From: Pochonia chlamydosporia 170
Taxonomy: Eukaryota; Ascomycota; Sordariomycetes; Hypocreales; Clavicipitaceae
NCBI RefSeq assembly: GCF_001653235.2
Contig: NC_035790.1
Coordinates: forward strand, 7,006,001-7,070,000
Length of the DNA stretch: 64,000 nt
Direction of reading: 5' to 3'
Shown here: positions 24,322 through 36,681 of the stretch, in pieces
Numbering within the stretch: position 1 is the stretch's first letter
How the letters are laid out: each line of letters begins with the position of its first letter
Program-made: the position numbers and the translations under genes
The notes under the pieces: model-generated
The model's input: only the letters and a program-made list of their open reading frames with translations
The model's database searches: none
What the model was told of the DNA's origin: nothing

Positions 24322-26528
24322 TCAATAATCTCTAAATACTGCAACCATGTCATCGAGACGCATCACCTGGCCCAGGAGTTTTTGCTGGTCTTCCAGATGC
24401 CGGTTGTATTTATTGTAGTGCTCCGCCGTCATCACTTCTTCCTCCTTTCCCTTGACGTCCTTTCTTTCCACGAATGTAAGGATATTGCGCTCCTTGTGCC
24501 GCTCAACGTCCAGTGTTTGCAGGCATCGCAGCATTCCCTTGTAGACATCATCCAGCAATTGCGACTGTGTTCGTTCACCGTCAAAAAACCAGAAAAATAG
24601 GGTTCGGTTTGCCAGCCTGCTGTTGTCCTTGGGTACTTCCTGGACATCCACCAACCCCGCCATTTGCATGGCAAGCATTTTTCCTTGGACGTCCCCTTTC
24701 TTCATAAGGGCAGCCGACGGAAGCATCTTCTCGTCCAACTTGCCCTTCTCCCGTAGAATCCGAGTCAGACGGAGGCCGTGGCGTCCAAAGGACTGCTCAA
24801 TGTATGCATCAAGTTCCGACTCGCGAAGCCTGTCCATCAAGAGCTCAAAATCCACAGTCCACTGACCACGGCCATGAGTTCCGCAATGCCGTACAAAACG
24901 GTGCTTACTCTCGGCTAGCAATAGCAGATGTTGGCGCATTTGGTCCAGGCGACTGTCTTTTGACGTAGCACCATCTTCAAATTTCACCTTTGTTGGTCTG
25001 TCACCGTTGGTTTGCGTATGGTTTCCTTGGGCATCATCATCGTCCTCTGACGCATCGTCCTCGCTTTCCTTGGCTGCGGCCGCCGCTGCTGCTGCTGCTC
25101 TGGCCATTCGCCCCCGTGGAAGAGGGGTAGGCCTCACATCCGGTCCGTCTTCCTCTTCTTCCTCCGAGTCGCTGTCGTAGGCATAAGGTCCCGATCTGAT
25201 CTTCTCAGCGCTGTCAAAATCTATTTTGTCTCTAGGCGCCTTTCCAATTCCGCCAAGGACTTTAACTTCATCACTCAGGTTTTCGTATATTTGCAGCGTT
25301 GTGACACTTGGCTGGGGTCCTTTATTCTCTTCGCCAACCAAAGGGTCTGCCCGACATCTTGAGACCTTTCCTGTGAGCAATTCCAAGACGGAGCGGTAGA
25401 TGTGGCCCGTCACCTCGCCAAGAGCATCAGCGGCAAATTCAGCCAGTCGTTGATTGCGAAGCTCGACTAAGCATTTTTCATGATTGACTCGAACCACTAC
25501 ATTTGGCTTTGAAGAGAAGAGTCAGTACGACTGGTATCCTATTGTAACCATTCCCAGCTGGCTTATACTTACATTTAAGTCATGGTCATCGTCAAATGGG
25601 TCTGCAGAATGACTGGAGCCATTTTGTAACCTCCTTCGTTTCGTAGAAGGTCCAGAAAACTGGTCGAGATGCCGCTTGAGCGATTTGTTCTGATCGCGAA
25701 AGGTTTTGAAGCGATCCACAATCTGCATGTGCTGCTCTATTTTGTTCTTGCTTGCCTTTTCTCCTGGGGCCGTTTTGGTGACCTCAGCTTCGATTTCGCG
25801 ATACACCTCGGCGGGGTTGCGGAAGCTCTCTGGGCGAACTGTTTCCAATATTTCTGCCTGTATCAATCGTGACAATGCCGAGTTGAGGTGGTGTTTAGAT
25901 TCGATCAACCCGGAGGATGACTCATGAGATCCATTTGTATGTCCATTGGTCTTTGGAGCTCGGGAGGCGAATGCATGGGTCAGATCCGCGATTCTCGCAT
26001 ATCCAAGCTGCATCAAAGTCTGAACCAAATCTCTCTCTGCGTTGCCGTATTGGCTATTGATGACCTCGAGTATCCTGCCCGATCGCACGAGGTTGTAGCA
26101 GGCATCCGAGTTGGCCTCGTAGTGTGTTGCTCTCGTATCGGGGTCGGTATAGTGGTAAAGAAGATTTTGCTGAATTAAAACACCAAGACCATTTCGAAGA
26201 TGTCGCGGGCCAAGTGACGTGTGCTGAACGAGCTGCGAAATTGTGCATCGGCCCTTGGTGAGGAGGGCGACCAGAATGCGCTGTTGGAAGATTTGAAGCG
26301 TCAGCCCCACGATGCCACCATGACCAGCCGCCAACAATAAGAAAATCTGAAGTGGGATGAATGGTAACTTACGGATGGAAGTTCGCCAAAAAGATCGTTG
26401 ACTAGGAGAGCGCAGAGCTCTGCAGCATGTTTAGTCTGGTAGTGAGCATGTCAGCGTTTGTCCAGCGACAGGTTCGTGGACGTCCTTCGAAGGCTGGGAG
26501 GCGAGAGAACAGAACTGACAACAAGCAT
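24322..26528 (-). CDS. RPC82: RNA polymerase III subunit Rpc82 (C82)
   Basis: Four minus-strand exons: 26520-26528 (only 9 nt, coding Met-Leu-Val), 26373-26435, 25573-26280 and 24322-25506, giving 654 residues, the same size as the yeast protein. The first intron (84 nt) has GTCAGT, CTGAC and CTACCAG. The start is supported because the joined N-terminus (MLVTKHAAELCALLVNDLFG) is what this family shows. Tandem winged-helix segments follow, for example ISQLVQHTSLGPRHLRNGLGVL. A nuclear-type basic patch (TKRRRLQ) and a variable acidic insert with poly-Ala lie in the middle, and the C-terminal coiled coil ends at AVFRDY. In the Pol III enzyme, C82 forms a subcomplex with C34 and C31 that helps initiate transcription of tRNA and 5S genes. 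Confidence 0.92.
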
Positions 26529-27492
26529 TGCTTTGCTCCTAGAGATGCTCTCACTATCTCTAGAGCTACCACCGAGACTACCTGGACGGCATTGAACTTT
26601 GAGATGTGATGGAAAGTGTGTCAACTGACGTTACTGCGCTAATTTGCCAGTACGTCAGGAAACGAGAGGTAAACGATTAGTGTGGAAGGTTTTGTAAAGT
26701 CGAGTCAATTGACGGATTGCGGATTCGCCAATTTTTCTTTGGTGGTGTAAGTCAGAGCCGGTGCAAGTGGGTGCAGTGGGTTGGTCGGGCACGGGCACCA
26801 GCAGACATGGAGCGAATGCAGACGGAGAGTCAGGCTGGAGAGAGACAAAGCCAGACTCGGGCTGGGGAGTCGTGGCTGGACTGTGGCGTCAAGAACTGCC
26901 CGCAGTGCTGGCGCTTTGAGCGAATTCGTCTTAGCGCCTTCCATCAGCCTCTGGGCCAAAGACTCACATGCGCCTCCCAACGCTTCGCAGGGGAGAACCA
27001 AGGCTGCGTATGTCGAGTGGCTTGGAGCTTCACCATGATTACACTTGCGTGTCTGAAGACTCCCAGATCAAGCTGCATCATGGCACTTCATATAGAAAAG
27101 CCAATGGCACTGCCACGGGATCGAGGCCAATTGCCTGCAATGAGAAAGTAAAAACAAATTGATGCCGCGACTCACACCCATACCCCATGCCGTCTACAGT
27201 CTGTGGTCCAATGTATTTGAACATATCCAAGTTTCCACTAACGCAGCTCAATATGCCTCAGCACACAAGGCGATATGCGATACCTTTCCCTGTTCAAATA
27301 CTTCTGACCCCCCACTGTAGACCCTAGAGGTACCATCTTCCCGAGGAGCTTCTCTGCTGACATACATGAATATCTGACACCAACACACAGCAGAGTCGCA
27401 AGAACCGACTTAGAGGTTAGCACTTGGGCATCAACTGCGTTCCCTACTTGTATATGCGTCAGAAAGACCATTGACGACCTCGGTAGTTGGCC
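26529..27492. other. divergent promoter region
   Basis: This lies between RPC82 (-) and the Zn2Cys6 gene (+). A plus-strand frame at 26717-27151 lacks an ATG start and any domain, so I do not call it. No other feature is seen. Confidence 0.6.
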
Positions 27493-29468
27493 ATGAATGC
27501 ACCGAAGAGGCGTCACAACGAGGCAGAAATGCCCCGTCTACGAACCTGCCAAACTTGCTTTCACGCCAAGATCAAGTGTGTCAAGACTCAAGACTCTGGC
27601 GCATGCGATCGATGTCTCCGGCTGGATAAACAATGTGTATTTGCTCAGTCTAAACGACGGGTGGTACCACGTACTGGGTAGGCGTAGAATCTTGCGCACA
27701 TGATTTCTCAACTGACATGAAATGACATTCGAAGCGCGCAGAGATTGGCTTCTGCAAATCAAGAAAGGAGTTGCTCACCAGTAGCATTGACTTCCTCGAG
27801 TCATAATACACATCTATCTCAGCGAGCGTTGGTGGGAAGAATTGACGATGAATCCCCGTGCTGTCCCCTCAGCACCGGGATCTTGGGTACTGAAGCTGCG
27901 CAGAATTTGCTTGATACTTTCTATTCCAGAATGAACCCCCATTTTCCGTTTGTTTTGGTGCCTCCGATACCAATAGAGATGCTGAATTGCCAAAAACCGG
28001 CTGTCTGCTTGGCGGTTCTGGCTGTAGCCTCCTTTGACAACGCCACCACGCAGCAGATGCTTGGAGAGCTTTTCAACAAATTGGTTACCCTTCGGATGAT
28101 GGATGGCAATTTTGCGTCTCTCGAGATGCTTCAAGGGCTCCTGATTTTCTTAGCATGGTGAGTTGACAAGATGTGACGGTAGCACTAATCTGATGGAGGT
28201 GCTCATCATTCACAGGGCACAATATCAACCACGACCAAAACGGTATTCGCAACACTTGGGTCTAGCCGTCAGTATCATATCCGATTTGAGAATGGATCGA
28301 CCAAAGAATACGAAATTATGGGGATTAGATTCTAAGAACGAGGATAGTGTCCACGACTGGACGCCAGATGAGGTCAGGGCGGTTGCTGGAACGTACTATT
28401 TGGCATCCAGGTTGGTAGCCTCGTCTTTACTCGAGACTCTGGATAATAACTTTCTAAAGTACGTCTGTTCTTTTGCAGAAATCTCGAAGTTTTGGGTACA
28501 GGCCTTACTACTTACAACGATGTGAGGCGCTGAGCGCCTTGCAATTGGAGCCCTCGGACAAATATTTGTCTCTAATTATTCGGATGCAACGAATGATCGA
28601 GGCAATCAGTGATACTATGGCTGGGGAGCCCGAATCCAGTTATTTACCACCGCCGGGATTAAGGATAGAAGAACTGGCAAATGAGTTGACAACGGTGAAG
28701 GCAGCTATATCCTTCCCGCTGAGCGAAAATCGTAAGTTTCGGCCTGATAATCTGAAAAGTGAAAAAATGCCGCTAATTCGCAATCTTTTAGGAATTTTGT
28801 CACTGCAAGTACACATAGCGGAGCTGCTCCTCGGCCAGTCAGGACCAGGCGAAAGCCTTTTCGGACTTGACAAGCTCCAGGAAGGTCGTGTTTCCTACGA
28901 CAACCCTCATGAATTCCTACAGTGGTTGTCAGGTAGTATCTTCGCCGTGAAGTCCATAGTCAATATCTCTCTTGCACTTCCTGTAGGAGACGAGGCCATA
29001 ATCACGAATATGGAGTGGATTGCACTCTATTGCGGACTTTCTCTTGCAACAAGGCTAGATATTGTGGCAACACATCCAAACATTTGCCAACAGACGAAGC
29101 AGCTGAGGCAGTTTACCGATATGGCTCACGTTTTGCGCCAAACAATACTGCGATTGGAGTCGGCTTCAGTTTCGATTAAGGATCCCGGTGGTGAGAACAA
29201 TGTGTTTTTGCACCTCGCAAAACGAGCAAAGTTCTTGGAAACCTGGTACCTTGGCCGACTAGCGCAGTATGCAACCACTACAAGTAGAATCAACTCGTCG
29301 GCTATAAGAGACTACGCGCCAACTTTGGATCCAAATATGGGCTGCTTGGACACGGAGACGAATAGTGGAACTAATGGCCACCATATTTCGGACATGCTTG
29401 CAAGTCTGCAGGCAGAATATGATTTTGGCAGCTTTACTTTTGCACTGCCCGGCCCTTTTGATCTCTAA
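27493..29468 (+). CDS. Zn2Cys6 fungal transcription factor
   Basis: The proposed exons are 27493-27677, 27735-28157, 28216-28414, 28479-28731 and 28792-29468 (about 578 residues). The DNA-binding binuclear zinc cluster is complete at residues 19-48: cysteines at 19, 22, 29, 38, 41 and 48 (spacing 2-6-8-2-6), with the basic stretch HAKIKC. The rest resembles the central regulatory region of Gal4-type factors, including the helical stretch LSLQVHIAELLL. The intron at 28732-28791 is 60 nt and in frame, but has clear GTAAGT and CTTTTAG ends, so it is probably removed. The donor of the intron ending at 28478 is unsure: 28415 keeps frame, but it makes a region usually longer in this family rather short. 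Target genes cannot be inferred; no biosynthetic cluster lies next to it. Confidence 0.82.
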
Positions 29469-30165
29469 TGGAGACTTTGGCGAGACTTCTCGTGGTGGCT
29501 TGAGAAAATGATCAGCCAATGTCTCACCATCGCAGTAGGATATGATATGGTGCCACTTGGAATGGACATTGTTTGTAAAATTAGGACGTCTTCATCTTTG
29601 AGAGCTGTTGAGGATGTACCAAGGTCCGTTCATAACGCAAGGTGGGCTCCATATCGTAGTCAAGGAGGTGTTGGGATGCATCAACTCTAGCTGAGAGACC
29701 GGTTCATTCGTGCCACTCAAGAACCATCTCTGGAACAAACGCAGTCATACGGTTGGTGACGTGCCATGCAGAATTCTGTGAGCAGGTTGGGGGAGCTTCG
29801 AATACCACTGAAATTTATTCCAATTAGACCATCCCCAAGAATATATTTGCACAATAAGTACTGCGCCGCCATATTGGGATGTTGAAAATGATCAATTGTT
29901 CCTTCATCATGTGAATATGCTGGTTGTGGTGTAGGGTGAGTTGCAATCGCGGAATGGTCATCGACGAGGTACCCGCTTCAAGCTTCAACAACCAGTTGGA
30001 TGCCGGGAGTTGATCATCCAATCACGTGATCCCCAATCCTCCCCCGAGGCCGAAAATTAGACGGGAGCTGGTTCGTCGAACGAACGAGGCACTTCTTTTT
30101 GAGATCCAATTGCTTCACCACGACGGCCGAAGGATACCCAATCGCCTACGCCCTCACGCTCGACA
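29469..30165. other. intergenic region upstream of QCR2
   Basis: This gap holds the 3' region of the Zn2Cys6 gene and the promoter of QCR2. No coding frame or repeat of note is seen. Confidence 0.6.
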
Positions 30166-31744
30166 ATGATCTCGAGATCGTCTCTCGCGCAAACCGCGCA
30201 GCAGGCCGTCCGTCGGTCCTGCAGCGTCCAGCCCTTGCAGCGCCGCGGTTTTGCTGCCGCTGCCTCGACGGGAGCCTTCGAGACGGCGGATGTGTCCGGG
30301 TTGAAGGTTGCTTCAAGGGATGCTCACGGTCCTACTACCAAGCTTGCGGTTGTTGCCAAGGCTGGTACTCGATACCAGCCTCTGCCTGGTTTGACCGTTG
30401 GTCTTGAGGAGTTTGCTTTCAAGGCAAGTCTGCCCGCGATGACTTGATACCCGCGGCTAAAAAAAAACACCTGAGCTAATTTGCCGCTGTTTCTAGAACA
30501 CCCAACGACGATCTGCCCTCCGCATTACTCGCGAGTCCGAACTTCTTGGTGGCCAATTGAATGCCTCACATACCCGAGAAGCCCTCGTCCTCGAGGCCAG
30601 CTTCCTCCGGGAAGATCTGCCTTACTTTGCCGAGCTTCTGGCCGAAGTGGTCTCAATGACCAAGTACACCAGTGAGATATTGCCAGGCCGAATTGGGACT
30701 GGAACGAGGCGAACTAACATCAATTGTAGCCCACGAATTCCACGAAGATGTCGAGCGAGTTCTTCACATTAAGCAAGCCGCCCTCAATGCCAACGTTTCT
30801 GCCCTCGCCCTGGACAACGCTCACGCCGTCGCCTTCCACAATGGCCTTGGTGCTTCCGTTTACCCCTCGTCCTCTTCGCCCGTTCAGAAGTATCTGAACG
30901 AGGAGTACATCGCTAGCTACGCCGATGTCGTTTACTCTAAGCCCAACATTGCCATTGTCGCCGATGGTGCCTCTACTGATACCCTGACCAACTGGGTCGG
31001 CCAGTTCTTCAAGGATGTGCCCGCCGCTTCCCAGAGCGGCCAGAGCCTCAAGACTGAGGCTTCCAAATACTATGGTGGCGAGCAGCGAACCAGCCACCCC
31101 GGTGGTAACTCCATGGTCATTGCCTTCCCCGGATCTGATGCCGCCGGCTCCAAGCCCGAGATTGCCGTTTTGGCCGCTCTGCTTGGTGGCCAGCCCACCA
31201 TCAAGTGGGCTCCTGGCTTCAGCCTTCTCTCCAAGGCTACTGCTGGAGTGTCTGGTCTCTCTGTCTCCGCTTCTAGCTTGGCTTACTCTGACGCTGGTCT
31301 CCTGACTGTCCAACTGTCTGGTACTGCCGCCTCTGTCCGCAAGGGTGCTGAGGAGACTGCCAAGGCTCTGAAGAGCATCGCCGACGGCACTGTTGGCAAG
31401 GATGATATCACCAAGGCCGTTGCCAACGCCAAGTTCAACATTCTCGAGAAGGCTCAGCTGCGCTCCCCCAGCCTTCTGCAAGCCGGCTCTGGCCTCGTGA
31501 ACAGCGGCAAGGCTACTGACTTGGCTGCTCTGGCTAAGGGTATTGATGGTGTTACTGCCGACAAGTTGAAGACTGTAAGTTGCCTCACCTTGCCGATTAC
31601 TCCTTGTATCGTCACTTGGGATCGAAAGCTAACTCATTGCTGCAACAGACTGCCAAGGCCCTCCTGGATGGCAAGGCCACTGTTTCCACGGTTGGTGATT
31701 TGTTTGTGCTGCCATATGCTGAGGAGATTGGCCTTCGGGTATAA
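30166..31744 (+). CDS. QCR2: cytochrome bc1 complex core protein 2
   Basis: Four exons (30166-30423, 30497-30671, 30730-31574 and 31649-31744) give 457 residues. The N-terminus has a mitochondrial presequence rich in Arg, Ser, Gln and Ala. The body is the M16 metalloprotease-like fold of core protein 2: GLKVASRDAHGPTTKLAVV, the QRRSALRITRESELLGG stretch, the HEFHEDV region and the second half beginning near KPNIAIVADGAS. The HxxEH zinc motif of active M16 peptidases is absent, as usual for Qcr2. It is a structural subunit of complex III in the inner membrane. Intron 1 (30424-30496) begins with GCAAGT, not GT, so it is a GC-AG intron; removing it joins AFK to NTQRR, which fits the family. The other introns are GT-AG. 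Confidence 0.92.
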
Positions 31745-33957
31745 AAGGAGTATTATAACGGCGGAAAAAGCTTGGGAAGAGCCTGTACCAACAGTTTTAA
31801 AGTCGTCTAGAATGGGTGGGCCGGGGCTGCCATGTTTGTGAATATCTGTAGTAGAAATCCCCTTTGTTCACATAGCGTTCCAGCAAGTTTGTCCGGTGTT
31901 GGAGTGAGAGTGACAGTGAACACAGCCTGAACGATTGCCAGGCCATTGGGTTTTGCGTGTATGCTGACACGTTTACCGCCAAGCGTAACCGTCCACAAGT
32001 ATCATCCACGTTGTCTGTGTGACTACCTACCTAGGTACCTAGGTATGCAATACTGGCCGAACAAGTTTTAGGCTTCCCATGACTGCCAGAGAAACCCGAT
32101 GGGTTGCGTGATTCGGTTTCAAAGCAGCGGGTGAGCATAGTCGAGCTCTATTGCGTCTGGGAGGCCTGCGAGTAAAGTTAATCGCTTATTATGACTATTG
32201 TAAGCTTATCGTCTTTTTCATATCCTCTCTACGGGATGGAGAAAAGTAAAATTGAACTGAGTTTCCAAGCCTGAACTCCTGAATTCTGTGCAGTGATAGT
32301 GGCGATCAATTGCACAGGTGGATTGAAGCGATGTTCAGGGTCTCGGCTGTGAAGTAAGGCTCTATTGTTATCCCGGTCTTGTGTAAGACCACGAGTCACT
32401 GGCTCACTGTGCAGGTCATGTTGGGTACATTGACGGCACACGGCACGGGAACAATGCGCAGCAACAAGGACATGGGACAAGCAAACCAAAAAGAAACTGG
32501 CGCAGCTGTGGCTTCCATGACAATGCAGCAGAGAGCCAAAAAAATTGGGTTTCCCCTTAAAGTTTTACTCCGCTTCTGCGATTGACGGTTAGCAAAAGTA
32601 AGTAGAGCTGAGGTCCATTCATGCGACGTATATTTTTCTTTGGTCTGTCTCTGTCCCTCCATTAGCAAACTGCACGGAAGGAGTTTGGGCAGCCGGTGAG
32701 CATTGACGTGCAATTTGTTGGAGGGTCCTGCCAAAATAAGGGGTACATGGAGCACCTAGAGTCAATTAGTGTGAAATTTGACATCACACTGTATGAAAGA
32801 GTATCGCCAAACTTTGCATAAGCCTAGTGAAACTTTATTCGTACAGTGCCAGGGTCTCTTGAGTGAAACCAAACACAGTGTCTCATGTCCGTTCTGGTCT
32901 TGCCGGCGTACTTGAGCAATGTACTCCGTATTTCTTCCCCTAAAGTTACCTAGTACCAGACCCCCTCAAGCGTCCGGTGTCCTGACAGAATTCTGGTCTG
33001 GCCATCTGGCTTGCGGCCCACAAGCGCCTCATTGTAGTTTGGGCAAGTGTGACAGGGTACGGGAAAACAAAGCCTCATCACCAACCTCCACTGCTCGTGC
33101 CAGAGAACTTCTCCCTTTCTCGGCTTCCATTTTCCATCTCTCCATGCTCTCCTTGCCCATTGTGTGGCAGTCATAGCACCGTCGAGCTGGACGGCACGCC
33201 GGAGATCCTCCCTCCTACCTTCCTGTCCTTCGCTTTCCCTCAAGGTAAGCCTCACGACCTCCTCTCGTGGCCGCTCGTCCCCCCCGTGCTGCGCCAACCT
33301 CGTCCAGCACTGTTCGCTCGCTTCCTTTATTCTCAATCACCACAAGGCCTTTGAGTCTACCGAACACCACGTCCGCTGTTCGGCAGTCTTTGTGTCATTC
33401 GTTTGCTAATTTCTTCCATAACAGAAGCGGGGAGAGTCGTTGACAGCGAACTTTTTTTTTTTCCTTTTTGTTTCAGCTCGTTCGACCCTGAGCTAAAACC
33501 TCATCTTTGATTCCGAGTTCGCGTGACACAGAGGTTCTTCATCGTCATCGCAAGGTTCGTACACAATGTTTCATGGCGATTGAGAATTTGGTTGACTCTC
33601 CCTGAACACTGATCCCGTTGGCTTCGCAACATATCTGTGATCGAATTCAGCTCAGTGGGCGATCCACAAACTGAATCTTGTCCCACCATCCTGATCTCCC
33701 CTATTGACATTGCGATCCGAACCATCACCAGCCAAAAATCTTCCACGGTTACGTACTAACCCTTCAGCTTTTTGCCCATCTAGTAGGACGTCCTCTCATT
33801 AACCTTTCGAACAATACCGTCGGGCACGATACGGTCCCGAAACACTCGCCTTCTCGGCACGAGCTGGCGATTTGTTGGATGCAGCGCCGAGACCATCCAC
33901 ATCTGACAGTTCTGAACTTCTATTAGCGATTGGAGCGTTTTTCTTTTCTTTCTCGAG
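31745..33957. other. 2.2 kb intergenic region
   Basis: No gene is supported. It contains a double TACCTAGGTA palindrome at 32028-32045 and TACTCCGTA at 32922-32930. The last 800 bases are pyrimidine-rich with a T run near 33450 and are probably the promoter and leader of the Pbp1-like gene. Confidence 0.55.
32028..32045. repeat. overlapping double TACCTAGGTA palindrome
   Basis: Two copies of TACCTAGGTA overlap by two bases to form an 18-base perfect palindrome in the gap between QCR2 and the Pbp1-like gene. Confidence 0.85.
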
Positions 33958-36681
33958 ATGCCTGTCCCCAAGAAAGAAGGCACGCCGAGCGGAGGCGGTG
34001 CCGCCAGAGCCGACGGCCGGGGTCAAAATGGTATGCCGGATGTCGATCCTCAATCATTAGACAGGCACTGACATAAGTGTGAACAGGCAATAGATCAAAC
34101 TTTCGAACCGATGCAGCTATATCAAACAGCCGTTTTGGGAACGAGCGCACCTTGCAGCCCTGGGTTCCCGATGCTGCTGATGGTGTGGACGGCAGTCTAG
34201 AGGCCACCTCCACCTCCAGCAGTATGCCCTGGGATCAATTTGCTGCAAACGAGAAACTCTTTGGCCTGAAGACTGATTACGACGAGAATATCTATACCAC
34301 TGCTATCAACAAGACACACCCTCAGTATCGGGAAAGAATGGCTGCTGCCGACAGAAAGGCCAAAGAAATAGAGCGCAGTGTAGCAACCACGGCTCATGTT
34401 GCGGAAGAACGTGTCATGGATTATGTTGGAGGTGGTGCCTCGGAGGAGAATGAAGAAGACAAGTATGTTTTATGCACTTCTGGTGCTTGAAGATGCCTTC
34501 GCTGACTCGTATGACTATAGGTATAGTGGTGTACGCCGCCAGGACTTTCCTCCACTCTCCGGGGCTGGCCGAGAGAACCGTTACACGCCCCCTGCCAAAC
34601 GTGCACCCACGTCGCAGTCGACTGTGAAAGGTGCACCTGTTGATCCAGCGATCATATCCTCACAGCTCAAGGCTCCTGCTAAAAGACAAGCTGCGTCGAC
34701 GGAGCAGTCACGACCTCAGTCTTCGGAGGCGATTAAGAATGGCGTTGCTGGCAAAGCAGAGACTCCGAAGTCGTCTACACCCAAGCCCGTGGAAGAGAAG
34801 CCCAGTGATTCTAAGGCAGCAACCCCGCCTAATACCACTTCGGAATCCAAAACGCCTGAATCCAAGCCTTCGGAGAAGACGACCGCAGCCGGTCCATCCT
34901 CTGCATCGTCCTCCCGTAACACGTCTTCTCAGCCAAAGGAGGCAACGCCAAGCGCAACATCCACCGTCGAACGTGACGTATTAAAGGAATTTAAGAGCTT
35001 TGCGTCTCAGCAGCGTCTCAATGCAGAAAAGGCTAGGACCAACAAGGCCCGTGCCGATAAGGAGGTCAAGTTGACAGAATTGAAGAAGTTCGCAAGTAGC
35101 TTTAAGCTGACAACTCCCGTACCCACGGATCTGGTGTCAATTATCGCAAAGGACCCAGCAAAGCAGAAAGAAATCCAGGCAAAGGCTATGAAGAATGCCG
35201 AGGAGATGTCCAAGTCCAAGTCGGATTCGGCGGCGAAAGACAAGAGCCAGTCTACCAAGGAGGCGGCGACCACGAAAGCGTCTGATGTCCACAATCCTGC
35301 CAATACAGGTGATAGCCGTGCTACAAGAACAGTCCCCGTACCACAGGTGTCTGGGCCTACAGGCAACGGTAATAGACACGCCGGACCTCGCCAGCAATTT
35401 CCACAGCAGCCATATCATCCCCAGCCATATCGAAACAACCGCGGTGGCCCGCAACACACCACTTCCCAGCAGCCGACCGGAAACTTGGCACAAAGACTTC
35501 GTCATGTGGAACAGCAAAGGTACTCGCAGCCGCCTCCCCCAGCACAGCACACTCCAGGCCATGAGATGCGCGCTCCCCCTACTGGTCCCGCCAGCAATGC
35601 GGATTCTGGCTTCAACAGGCGATTGAGCGGAGCTCCTGGACAGATGGGCGCCAAGTTGAACCCTAACAGCCATGAATTCAGACCTAGCCCTTTTGCAGCC
35701 GCTTTCAATCCCAACAGCCACACCAGTGCAGGTTCTAGCCCACGCACCTCGGTCAACAACGTCACTGACAGCCCCGGCCCTGTGGCACCGCAGACCTCCA
35801 TCATTCGCCGTAAGACGAAAGCTGTGGATGTCAATAAATGCTCGATTTTGTCGCATATCAAGACCTTGGCGCCGCCTCAAGGACGTAACTGGGACGACAA
35901 CGGCGGTCTACGGCCCTCATACGACACTCTGCCAACGTGGCGACAGCTACAAGACGATGAAAAACCTGATTCAACCATGCATCTTACATATAAAGAGTAC
36001 CTCGAGCGACAGCCTTTCAACGGGCCCTCCGCAGCGACTCCAAATCCCACGCATGTCGTTCCACAGATGGCGCACCAGCACCAACTTCCATTTCATCTTC
36101 AGCACGGCGCCCATAACGTGCCAACTCGGCAGTCACCGCACATGGCACCGATGCAAATGCACACGCCACAACATGGGCCTGTACCGCATCCGCCGTACGG
36201 CTCTGACGAACACAGGATGATGCACTCCAATTCAGCCCAGTCGTTTGCTTCTCCTCGCATGGGTCAACTTCCAGTTGCATATCCTGGCCAGGGCCCGTAT
36301 CAACAGCCAGTTTTCGTTGCCCCAACTAATCCCCAAATGGGACAATATCGCAGTTTCTCCAACAATCCTCACTACGTACCACCGCAACAAGGTCACATGG
36401 GTGGCCCGATGATGATGCAGCACCAGTTCATTCATGGCCCTCAAGGGATGGTTACGCCTCAGATGATGTATCATGGCGCTCATCCGCAATACATGCCACC
36501 TACTGGACCACCGCAGCCAGTTCCAGGTGGTAATGGGTATCCAAGCCCGGGACGCCCCGCTGCAGCTCTCATGATGCATCAAGGCTCTCAGCAGGGCCAG
36601 CCTGTCTACGGCATGAGCCCCAATGTGCAGTACAACCAACCTGCATATGGTCCGGGTCAACCTAGCGGGCCTGGTCAGTGA
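33958..36681 (+). CDS. PBP1: Pbp1/ataxin-2 homologue with LsmAD and PAM2 but no visible Sm domain
   Basis: Three exons (33958-34030, 34087-34462 and 34521-36681) give about 869 residues. The LsmAD domain lies at about residues 73-145 (WDQFAANEKLFGLKTDYDE..., then IYTTAINKTHPQY and HVAEER). A PAM2 motif, which binds poly(A)-binding protein, is at 529-538 (LNPNSHEFRP). The C-terminal ~270 residues are rich in Pro, Gln, His and Met, as in Pbp1 and ataxin-2, and are probably disordered. These proteins act in mRNA metabolism and stress granules. The odd point is the N-terminus: exon 1 codes only 24 residues, and exon 2 begins just before FRTDAAIS, which normally follows the Sm (SM-ATX) domain. The 56-nt intron between them is too short to hide it. 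Splicing is well supported by frame and a CTGAC branch site. Confidence 0.88.

Noticed and set aside
26717..27151. 144-codon plus-strand frame between RPC82 and the Zn2Cys6 gene
   Set aside because: No ATG at the start, no domain, and it lies in a divergent promoter region.
28459..28478. GTACGT..TTGCAG as an intron in the Zn2Cys6 gene
   Set aside because: Only 20 nt and out of frame; the GTACGT cannot be the donor for that acceptor.
30720..31481. 253-codon minus-strand frame opposite QCR2
   Set aside because: It is a shadow of the QCR2 coding strand; its composition mirrors that gene and it has no domain.
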